In this document: in pieces, positions 1-6,013 of the stretch
How the letters are laid out: each line of letters opens with the position of its first letter
Numbering within the stretch: position 1 is the stretch's first letter
Origin: CAZEVY01 sp964515555
Lineage (GTDB): Bacteria; Acidobacteriota; Terriglobia; Bryobacterales; Bryobacteraceae
Direction: 5' to 3'
Assembly (NCBI GenBank): GCA_964515555.1
Contig: CAZEVY010000165.1
Location: 1-6,600 of the forward strand
DNA: 6,600 nt
Made by a program: the position numbers and the translations under genes
Notes under the pieces: generated by a model
What the model saw: only the letters and a program-made list of their open reading frames with translations
Told to the model about the DNA's origin: nothing
The model's database searches: none

Positions 1-234
1 TTGGCTCCCCGAGCGCGACATTGCAAGAAATGGAAATTGCGGTGCGTGATCAGGGAGCCTGTAAGCTACTGATTTGAATACCGCCTCGGTAAACTCATGT
101 CTTCGATATTGCCTGGCAGAAACCGTTCGGCTCGAACCGCAGAAAGTGGGGTGCTTGTCGACCATCGCCGCCGTGGTGTCTAACGACGCTGACGGCCCGT
201 GGATGACTTACGGCTACGATCGGCGGGCACAATG
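1..234. other. Flank without a convincing gene
   Basis: This stretch lies beyond the stop codon of the sigma factor and is visibly less GC-rich than the genes to its right. All three plus-strand frames close early, with stops at 47-49, 70-72 and 75-77. The frame ending at 75-77 looks the most protein-like and could be the last two dozen codons of a gene entering from the left, but it matches nothing I recognise. A 7-base inverted repeat (GGCTCCC at 3-9, GGGAGCC at 53-59) and a 5-base hairpin (GTTCG 125-129 with CGAAC 133-137) are present. Neither has the stem plus T-run of an intrinsic terminator. I see no tRNA, promoter or mobile-element end here that I can support. Confidence 0.5.
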
Positions 235-801
235 TCAGGTGCCATCGCCGCGCAACGCCTCCAGCAGCCACACACGAGCGAACTCGAAGTCCCGCTTGAG
301 CGTCGCCACCGAAATTCCGAGCACTTCGGCAGCCTCCTTCTCCGACAGTCCACCGAAATAGCGCAATTCCACAACGCGGGCGGCACGCGGGTCGACCTCC
401 TGGAGGCGCTCCAGCGCCTCGTGCAACTCCAGCAGATCCTCGGGCTGTTCTACCGCTTGGCGCACGTTCTCCAGCGGCACGGCGACGCGCTCGCCGCCCC
501 GCTTTGCGGCGCGCGAAGCGCGGGCGTGGTCGACCAGGATGCGCCGCATCTGCTGCGCCGCCACTGCGAAGAAGTGCGCACGGTTCCGCCAGTCGACCGG
601 CTGCCCCCCAAACAGGCGCATGTAGACCTCGTGCACCAGCGCCGTGGCCTGGAGAGTGTGGTCCTGTCGCTCGGCCTGCATGTAGTGCTGCGCCAGACGT
701 CGCAGTTCGGGATAGACCAAATCGACAAGCCGCGCAGCGGCGTCGAGGTCGCCACCGCCGGACTCGGCCAGCAGCGTGGTCACATCGCGCAGATCGGCCA
801 A
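235..801 (-). CDS. ECF-type sigma-70 factor, TIGR02999 / Sigma70_ECF family
   Basis: An alternative sigma factor of 188 residues, the usual size for this family, which directs RNA polymerase to its own promoter set. Region 2 spans about residues 23-92 and includes the family-typical stretch RAHFFAVAAQQMRRILVDHA (75-94). Region 4 spans about 124-183, with its DNA-binding helix-turn-helix around 152-183 (LSEKEAAEVLGIS, then TLKRD). The start codon is TTG; it is chosen because family members begin a few residues before the DVTTLL-like motif and an in-frame TAA lies nine codons upstream. An AAGG element sits only two bases before the TTG, too close for a normal ribosome site. In region 2.2 the acidic D-A-E-D of classical ECF factors is replaced by Q51-A-T53-A. 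The gene diverges from the kinase, and no anti-sigma gene is visible next to it. The regulon cannot be inferred. The family call is secure; phosphorylation control is inference. Confidence 0.93.
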   Translation of the reverse strand: MADLRDVTTLLAESGGGDLDAAARLVDLVYPELRRLAQHYMQAERQDHTLQATALVHEVYMRLFGGQPVDWRNRAHFFAVAAQQMRRILVDHARASRAAKRGGERVAVPLENVRQAVEQPEDLLELHEALERLQEVDPRAARVVELRYFGGLSEKEAAEVLGISVATLKRDFEFARVWLLEALRGDGT

Positions 802-810
802 AGCCTTTTC

Positions 811-816
811 ATTATA
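811..816 (-). promoter_or_regulatory. Putative -10 element of the sigma-factor promoter
   Basis: Read on the minus strand this is a perfect TATAAT. It ends 9 bases before the TTG start of the sigma factor, so the transcript would begin only about 2-3 bases before that codon. No good TTGACA-like -35 is seen 16-18 bases upstream. The call rests on the hexamer and its position only. Confidence 0.45.
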
Positions 817-873
817 GTAATGAGCTTATCCGCGTTTGGATTTCGCTAATGGGCTGGAGAACGGAAAAGGACC

Positions 874-880
874 GGGAGGA
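874..880 (+). promoter_or_regulatory. Shine-Dalgarno-like GGGAGGA for an alternative kinase start
   Basis: This purine-rich site lies 24 bases before the preferred ATG at 905, too far to serve it. It lies 6 bases before a TTG at 887-889 that is in the same frame and would add six residues to the kinase. It therefore bears on the choice of start. Family members usually begin two or three residues before the ERY/ERW motif, which favours the ATG at 905. Confidence 0.3.
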
Positions 881-889
881 TCGTCCTTG

Positions 890-895
890 TACAAT
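890..895 (+). promoter_or_regulatory. Putative -10 element of the kinase operon promoter
   Basis: TACAAT, one mismatch from the TATAAT consensus. It ends 9 bases before the ATG at 905, the same distance as on the sigma-factor side. Transcription from it would start about 2-3 bases before the ATG, giving an almost leaderless mRNA. No convincing -35 box is visible at the standard distance. If translation begins at the TTG at 887 instead, this hexamer falls inside the gene and cannot drive it. Confidence 0.4.
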
Positions 896-904
896 GTTTC
901 AGTC

Positions 905-2536
905 ATGGAGCCGGAGCGGTATCACCGCATCAAGAGCCTGTTCGGCGAGGCGCTTGAGCGGGAACCGGACGCCCGGTCCACCTTCCTGCGTGAGGCGTGC
1001 GGCGGCGACGACTCGCTCGCCTCGGACGTCGGGCGGCTCCTCGACCGGCACCGCGAGGCCGGTGATTTTCTGGCGTCGGCATCGCTCGGCCCGGGGCAAA
1101 CCGTGACCTTGGGCGAGGATCCCTATCTCGGTATGGTTCTCAAAGATCGCTACCAGATCGAGCGGATGCTGGGGCGTGGCGGTTTTGGTGTCGTCTACAA
1201 GGGATCCGACTTGCATCTTCACCGCAAGGCCGTAGTCGTCAAGATCCTCGATCAGCCGGGTCAGCGAGGCGCCTGGTTTCGCAAGAAATTCCAGCAGGAA
1301 TGCGAAGCGCTGGCGCGAATCCAACATCCGGGAGTGGTCGGCGTCCTCGACCAGGGCGAGACAACCGAGGGAGCACCCTATCTCGTCATGGACTTCATCG
1401 ACGGCGCCACTTTGCGATCGGCGCTCCGCGACGGAGGCATGCAGCTCGCCCGCTGCGGCTTGCTGCTCCGTCAGATCGGCCAGGCGCTCGAGGCGGCTCA
1501 CACGCGCGGTGTGTATCATCGCGACCTGAAGCCCTCCAACATACTTCTTCGAGACCTTGGCGCGGGACAGGAATCGGCGGTAATCATCGACTTCGGAATT
1601 GCAACCGTCAAAGACTCGGCAGCTGGGCACACGCAAGGGACGAGGGTCGTCGGGACCTATCCTTACATGGCCCCGGAACAGATCAGCGGTCATCCGGAGG
1701 CCGCCAGTGACATCTACGCGCTCGGCGCGATCGCGTACGAGATGACAACCGGTCACCGGCCGTTCGTCAACGAATCGCCGGCCCTGCTGTACGCCGAGCA
1801 GAAGGCGGGCCTCAAGGCCGGCCCGCGACGGTGGCGGCCCGAGATTCCCGCAGCCGCCGACAGGGAGATTCTCCGCGCGCTGAGTTTCGAGCCAACGAAG
1901 CGTCACGCGCGACCGTCGGAGTTCGGGGACGCGCTGGCCGCCACTCTGGCAGTGGCCGGTCCAAAGCCGCCTCGGTTCTCGCGCCGGACAGCGCTCGCCG
2001 GATCGGCCGCCGTCGTCGCGGCGACTGGGGGCGCGATCGCATTCCGATCGGTGTGGTCGTCGAAGCCCTCCGGCGCTGCCTCGCGTTCGATCGACTATTC
2101 GGTACGTTATCTCGACGGGGGCGTCCGGTTGTCGTTCCGAAGCGCACAATCCGGACGTTTGTACCTGATCAACGAGGGCCCCCTCCCGCAGGCGGGCCGC
2201 CCGTTGTTCAACGTGCTCGCGATTCTTCGGCTGGAAGCGGCCAGAACGCTCACGCTTCCGGAAGGCGATCACTATTTTCGCTTCGATCATCAAAAGGGTC
2301 GTGAGAAGGTTTGGGTGGTCTGGTCATCGGAGCCGCTGCCCGAGATGGAGGCGCTCGAGAAGTGGCGGAACGACGCCGACCAGGGGCGAATCGGCGATCC
2401 GCGGAGCGTCGAAGCAATTCAGGAATGGCTCGAGCGACATGCCTCCAAGGTCGACGCATTGGAGTCTGCCGGTTTTACGGCACTCCGTATTGCGGCCGAC
2501 CCACTCGTCCATCGGTTCGAGATCGAGAGGAGGTAA
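905..2536 (+). CDS. Membrane Ser/Thr protein kinase (PknB-like) with DUF4384-like C-terminal domain
   Basis: A Hanks-type kinase of 543 residues that would phosphorylate Ser/Thr on target proteins using ATP. Residues 1-60 form a helical module typical of acidobacterial kinases. The kinase domain spans about 83-345: glycine loop GRGGFGVV (90-97), ATP-anchoring K113, helix-C E132, catalytic loop HRDLKPSN (205-212), DFG (229-231), and an activation loop with T243, T246 and T251 before APE (256-258). All key residues are present, so it should be active, and the HRD arginine suggests control by activation-loop phosphorylation. A hydrophobic segment at about 363-380 follows a twin-arginine-like SRRTAL. 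Residues about 396-543 resemble the next gene's product (11 of 17 identical across V407-N423) and would lie outside the cytoplasm. The kinase diverges from the ECF gene and leads the operon. The ATG start is preferred; a TTG at 887 is possible. The kinase call is near certain, the topology inferred. Confidence 0.95.
   Translation: MEPERYHRIKSLFGEALEREPDARSTFLREACGGDDSLASDVGRLLDRHREAGDFLASASLGPGQTVTLGEDPYLGMVLKDRYQIERMLGRGGFGVVYKGSDLHLHRKAVVVKILDQPGQRGAWFRKKFQQECEALARIQHPGVVGVLDQGETTEGAPYLVMDFIDGATLRSALRDGGMQLARCGLLLRQIGQALEAAHTRGVYHRDLKPSNILLRDLGAGQESAVIIDFGIATVKDSAAGHTQGTRVVGTYPYMAPEQISGHPEAASDIYALGAIAYEMTTGHRPFVNESPALLYAEQKAGLKAGPRRWRPEIPAAADREILRALSFEPTKRHARPSEFGDALAATLAVAGPKPPRFSRRTALAGSAAVVAATGGAIAFRSVWSSKPSGAASRSIDYSVRYLDGGVRLSFRSAQSGRLYLINEGPLPQAGRPLFNVLAILRLEAARTLTLPEGDHYFRFDHQKGREKVWVVWSSEPLPEMEALEKWRNDADQGRIGDPRSVEAIQEWLERHASKVDALESAGFTALRIAADPLVHRFEIERR
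2528..2534 (+). promoter_or_regulatory. Consensus Shine-Dalgarno AGGAGGT overlapping the kinase stop codon
   Basis: A full match to the anti-Shine-Dalgarno sequence. GGAGG ends 7 bases before the ATG at 2541, and the last base of the motif is the first base of the kinase TAA. It fixes the start of the DUF4384-like protein and indicates translational coupling to the kinase. It is the strongest ribosome site in the operon. Confidence 0.85.
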
Positions 2537-2540
2537 CGCG

Positions 2541-3377
2541 ATGAACACAGCGCTGGTTATCGGCTTGATGCTCGCGCAGCAGGAGACAGGGACTCGGTCG
2601 CTCTGGGACACGACGTTCCTCTCTCAGCGCCCGGCGACCAAGAAGGCCGGTCCCGCGAAAACGCCGACGGCGGTCCCGGCGAAGCCGGCAGCGAACACCG
2701 CTGCTTTTGTCGGGGTCACCATCTGGCGACTTCGGCCGAGCCTCCCCACCGACGAAATGGGCTCGCGCCTGTTTCTCCACGACGAACAGAAGAAGGAGGA
2801 GCAGTGGACGCTGGAACGCGCCAGCGCCGATGCGGCCCTCAACGACGGACAACGGGTCCGCCTCAGCATCGAAACGGCGCAGAGCGGATACCTGTATGTG
2901 ATCGACCGGGAGCAGTACGCCAGCGGCGCGCTGGGCGAGCCGTATCTGATTTTCCCCACGACCAAGCTGCGCGGTGGCGACAATGCGGTCAGCGCGGGAT
3001 TGTTGGTCGAGATTCCCGGCCGCGAGGACTCGCCTCCCTACATCTGGCTGAAGCGCTCGCGCGACTACCACGTCGGGGAAGTCCTCACCATACTCGTGAC
3101 GCCGAAACCTCTCGATGGGGTTGTGACCGCGGACGGCCCCCAGGTCTTGTCCGCGCAGAAAGTCGAAAGCTGGATCAAGCAGTGGGGCGCCCGTGTCGAG
3201 CGGCTCGACGCTGCTTCGCTTGCCGGCAAAGTGTATACCGCGCAGGAGTTCGCCGCTTCACGCCCGGCCGGTACGCCCCTTGGCCCGTCGGACCCGGCGC
3301 CGCAGACGCTCTTCCGCGTCGACTCCAGGCCAGGAGACCCCGTCGTTGTGACGCTCCCGTTGCGCATCGCCCGATGA
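2541..3377 (+). CDS. DUF4384-like protein, probably exported
   Basis: A protein of 278 residues without a known biochemical activity. Residues 1-12 are hydrophobic and end in LAQQ, like a short signal peptide, though there is no basic n-region, so export is only probable. A Pro/Ala/Lys-rich linker follows at about 30-55. Residues about 56-190 show the DUF4384 pattern: VRLSIETAQSGYLYVID (106-122), then YLIFPT (135-140), an IPG at 158-160, and a GEVLTILVTPKPLDG stretch (179-193). The C-terminal 85 residues are less conserved. The protein has no cysteine. The same fold appears to form the C-terminal part of the upstream kinase, so the two may share a ligand or bind each other; that is inference. 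In other bacteria DUF4384 domains are found with kinases and caspase-like peptidases, as here. The stop overlaps the caspase start by 4 bases. The start is fixed by the strong ribosome site. Confidence 0.82.
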   Translation: MNTALVIGLMLAQQETGTRSLWDTTFLSQRPATKKAGPAKTPTAVPAKPAANTAAFVGVTIWRLRPSLPTDEMGSRLFLHDEQKKEEQWTLERASADAALNDGQRVRLSIETAQSGYLYVIDREQYASGALGEPYLIFPTTKLRGGDNAVSAGLLVEIPGREDSPPYIWLKRSRDYHVGEVLTILVTPKPLDGVVTADGPQVLSAQKVESWIKQWGARVERLDAASLAGKVYTAQEFAASRPAGTPLGPSDPAPQTLFRVDSRPGDPVVVTLPLRIAR

Positions 3378-6013
3378 AATGCACGATTCCATTTCGGGCG
3401 CTCGCGCTGGCGGTTCTGGCGCTCGCGTTGGCGGCGCAGGAGACTCGCGAGCATCCGCTCGCGCTGGTGCTCTCCACGCGCGAGGCGACCATATTGCGCG
3501 CGGGCTCCGAACTGCCGCTCGCGGCTAACCTGGGCGACGTGTTATTCGCCGGCGACACACTGCGCGGCGAAGCGACTCTCCTCTACTGTCCGGAGAAGAC
3601 GTCTTTGTCGGTGCGCGGCGAAGTGATCGTCGAACCGGGCGCGCTGAGGCCGCGATCGGGGCGCATCGACGAGCGCAAGCCTGTCGCTATCTGCGCGCTG
3701 CCGGCGGTGGAGAAGAATCCTGTCGCCAGCCAGCTGCATTACGGAAGCTCGCTGACGCGTGAGACCGCGGCCCCCTCACCGCTCAGCGACGAGAAGCGCC
3801 GCGCGCTCGAAACCACCCTGGCGCCGATCGACCGGGCATTGGCCGCCGACCCGAGGGATCTTGCCGCGCGAGTCGCGCGCGCCGCGGCGTTCGAAAGTCT
3901 CGAGCTCGGCGCTGAGGCGCTCCTGGAGTACCGCGCGATCCTCGAGGAATGGCCCGACGCCGTCTGGGTGCGTAGCCGAATCTTCGTCCACGAGAAACAG
4001 CACGGCCGCCAGCAGATCGCCGGTTCGAAGACGCTGCGGCGCGGCAAGACCTATGCGCTGCTGGTCGGGATCTCGAAGTACCAGATCGTCCCAGAGCGCC
4101 AATGGCTCAAGTATGCGCATGTGGACGCGGAGGTTTTCGCGACTCATCTGCGCAGCCCGCGGGGTGGATCGCTCGCCGAATCCGACGTAGTGCTGCTCAC
4201 CGACGAAAAAGCCACGACGGCGGCCATCCGGAACGCCTTCGAGACGTTCCTCAAGGCGCGCGCTACGAAGGACGACACGGTGGTCGTCTTCATCGCCGCC
4301 CACGGGGTCGTCGAACCCGGAGGGAAGCGCGCCGCTTACGTGATCACCCACGACAGCGACCCCCAGGACCTCCCCGCGACCGGGCTGCCGATGGCAGACG
4401 TGCAGACGCTGATCCGTGAGGATCTCGCCAAGGTCGGCCACCTGCTGGTGTACGTCGACGTCTGCCGCGCCGGACAGATTGGCGCCATGCGCGGCGGCAA
4501 TGCCGTGAACAAAGCAGTCGAGCAGATCGCCGAGATCGAAGGCGACCTGTTTCTCTTTCTCGCCAGCGGTCCACGCGAGGTGTCCTATGAGGGGCCGCAA
4601 TTCGGCGGAGGACACGGCGCGTTCAGTTATTTCCTGCTCGACGCCATGAACGGTGGCGCGGACGCCGACAAAGATGGCGCCGCCAAGGTCGGCGAGATTA
4701 TCGAGTACGTGCGCGAGAAGGTGATCGAAAGCACCGCCGGAAAACAACACCCGCGCGACCTCGGCAGCATGGAGCGCGCCATGGTGCTCGCCGAGATGAA
4801 ACTACCGGGTATTACACTGGCGAAGCCCTCCCCAGCCGTTGCTCCAGTGGGCCAGCGCGGTCTTGAAGTGGCCGCACTCGATGACGCCATCGGATCGCGC
4901 AACGTGCTGCCGGGCGCCCGCGGCAGCGCCTTCACCGCGCTCGCGCCGCTGCGCCGCATGTTGAGCCGCGAAGAGTACCTGCTCCAGGAGAACAAGCTGC
5001 GCGTGTCGCTCGAAAACGAAGGGCAGCAGGTGCTTCTTCGTTATCTCAGCGGCGACCAGACACCACAGTCGCGCGACGACTTCATCCGCGGCGCGGCCTA
5101 CTTCGAGGCCGCGCGCACGCTGACGCCGGAGTCGCTGCTGCTCGAGGCGCGCGCGACGTTCTGTCAGGGTCGCGCGGCGATTTTCGACAAGGACTACGGC
5201 CGCGCCGCGGCGCTGCTGGAGCGGGCGGCGAGAACCGATCCGGGCGGCGCGTACTCCTTTAATGCACTCGGCATCGCGTACCTCGAACAGGCCGACTACG
5301 CGCGCTCGATCCTCGCCTTCCGCGACGCCATTCGTCGCGCGCCGTATTGGGCCTACCCGCGTCACAACCTCGCGCTGGCATACACCCAGAGCGGCGATTA
5401 CGAGTCGGCCATCGGAAGCTACCGCCAGGCGATGGATCTCGCGCCGCAGTATTATTACCTGCCTTACAACCTCGGGCTCGTTTACCAGCGACTGAATCGC
5501 AATCGGGAGGCCGAGGACGCGTTCCGAAAGTCGATTCAGCTCGCGCCGTCGGCAGGCGACCCCTACAATGCGCTCGGCTATCTGTACGCCTCGACGCGTC
5601 GTGGTTCCCGCGCCGAGCCGCTCTATCGGCAGGCGCTCGAGAAAACCCCCACGCTTCTGGCCGCGCGGCAGAATCTCGCGGTGCTGCTGGCCTCGCGACG
5701 CGGCCGCGAGGACGAAGCCATCTCGTTGTGGCGCGCGAATCTGGAGCAGGCGGCCGACTACCTGCCGTCGCGATTGAGTCTGGCTCGCGCCCTGGAACGC
5801 CTCGGGCGCGAGGCCGACGCCTCCATCGAATACGAGGCGCTTCTGAAGGACAAGCCCGACCACGTGGCCGCGCGACTGGCGCTGGCCGACCTGCATGCGA
5901 AGGCCGGCCGAGCCGAGGCTGCGCTCGCAGAAGTACGAGCGGCTCTGGCCGTTCAACCGGACAACCCGCTGATCCTCGATCGCATGAAGCGGCTGCAAGA
6001 GAAGCGCCGATGA
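3374..6013 (+). CDS. Exported FecR-like / caspase (peptidase C14) / TPR protein
   Basis: A protein of 879 residues, predicted to be a cysteine peptidase on a protein-binding scaffold. A clear signal peptide covers residues 1-20 (MKC, basic R8, then an Ala/Leu core, with cleavage near ALA-AQ) and has no lipobox. Residues 28-97 look FecR-like, including GDVLFAGDTLR. One TPR-like unit follows at about 164-196. The caspase domain spans about 224-478, with the catalytic dyad H310 (in AAHG) and C364 (in VDVCRAG), so it should be active. An EF-hand-like loop D430-D432-D434-G435-E441 lies inside it. After a linker, eight TPR units run from about 588 to 862. Mature cysteines are C72, C107, C364 and C597. 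The ATG lies in the 4-base ATGA overlap with the preceding stop, without its own Shine-Dalgarno, which implies translational coupling. Substrates are unknown. A CHAT-type peptidase is the alternative, but the H/C motifs favour C14. Confidence 0.92.
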   Translation: MKCTIPFRALALAVLALALAAQETREHPLALVLSTREATILRAGSELPLAANLGDVLFAGDTLRGEATLLYCPEKTSLSVRGEVIVEPGALRPRSGRIDERKPVAICALPAVEKNPVASQLHYGSSLTRETAAPSPLSDEKRRALETTLAPIDRALAADPRDLAARVARAAAFESLELGAEALLEYRAILEEWPDAVWVRSRIFVHEKQHGRQQIAGSKTLRRGKTYALLVGISKYQIVPERQWLKYAHVDAEVFATHLRSPRGGSLAESDVVLLTDEKATTAAIRNAFETFLKARATKDDTVVVFIAAHGVVEPGGKRAAYVITHDSDPQDLPATGLPMADVQTLIREDLAKVGHLLVYVDVCRAGQIGAMRGGNAVNKAVEQIAEIEGDLFLFLASGPREVSYEGPQFGGGHGAFSYFLLDAMNGGADADKDGAAKVGEIIEYVREKVIESTAGKQHPRDLGSMERAMVLAEMKLPGITLAKPSPAVAPVGQRGLEVAALDDAIGSRNVLPGARGSAFTALAPLRRMLSREEYLLQENKLRVSLENEGQQVLLRYLSGDQTPQSRDDFIRGAAYFEAARTLTPESLLLEARATFCQGRAAIFDKDYGRAAALLERAARTDPGGAYSFNALGIAYLEQADYARSILAFRDAIRRAPYWAYPRHNLALAYTQSGDYESAIGSYRQAMDLAPQYYYLPYNLGLVYQRLNRNREAEDAFRKSIQLAPSAGDPYNALGYLYASTRRGSRAEPLYRQALEKTPTLLAARQNLAVLLASRRGREDEAISLWRANLEQAADYLPSRLSLARALERLGREADASIEYEALLKDKPDHVAARLALADLHAKAGRAEAALAEVRAALAVQPDNPLILDRMKRLQEKRR

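Noticed and set aside
3..59. 7-base inverted repeat GGCTCCC / GGGAGCC near the left edge
   Set aside because: A 43-base loop, no T-run, no neighbouring transposase and no target duplication in view. It is compatible with chance.
125..137. Small hairpin GTTCG-GCT-CGAAC as a possible terminator for the sigma-factor gene
   Set aside because: A five-pair stem followed only by GGTTTCTG on the minus strand. Too weak for an intrinsic terminator and about 100 bases past the stop.
74..361. 95-codon plus-strand reading frame overlapping the sigma-factor 3' end
   Set aside because: TTG start, no ribosome site, no recognisable protein pattern. Most of it is antisense to the well-supported sigma gene.
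856..886. Possible ECF-type promoter (GGAAAA at 863-868 with CGTC at 882-885) ahead of the kinase
   Set aside because: The -35 lacks the AAC core and the gap is about 13 bases, short of the usual spacing. Autoregulation by the adjacent sigma factor cannot be supported from this.
899..2293. Long minus-strand frame opposite the kinase gene (464 codons)
   Set aside because: The plus strand encodes an intact kinase with every catalytic motif. Such antisense frames are expected in GC-rich coding DNA.
5135..5959. Repetitive stretch in the caspase gene considered as DNA tandem repeats
   Set aside because: The periodicity is at protein level (about 34 residues, TPR). The DNA copies are too diverged to be recent nucleotide repeats.
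4802..5998. Long minus-strand frame opposite the TPR region (398 codons)
   Set aside because: It mirrors the periodic TPR coding on the plus strand, has no family pattern of its own, and is a composition artefact.
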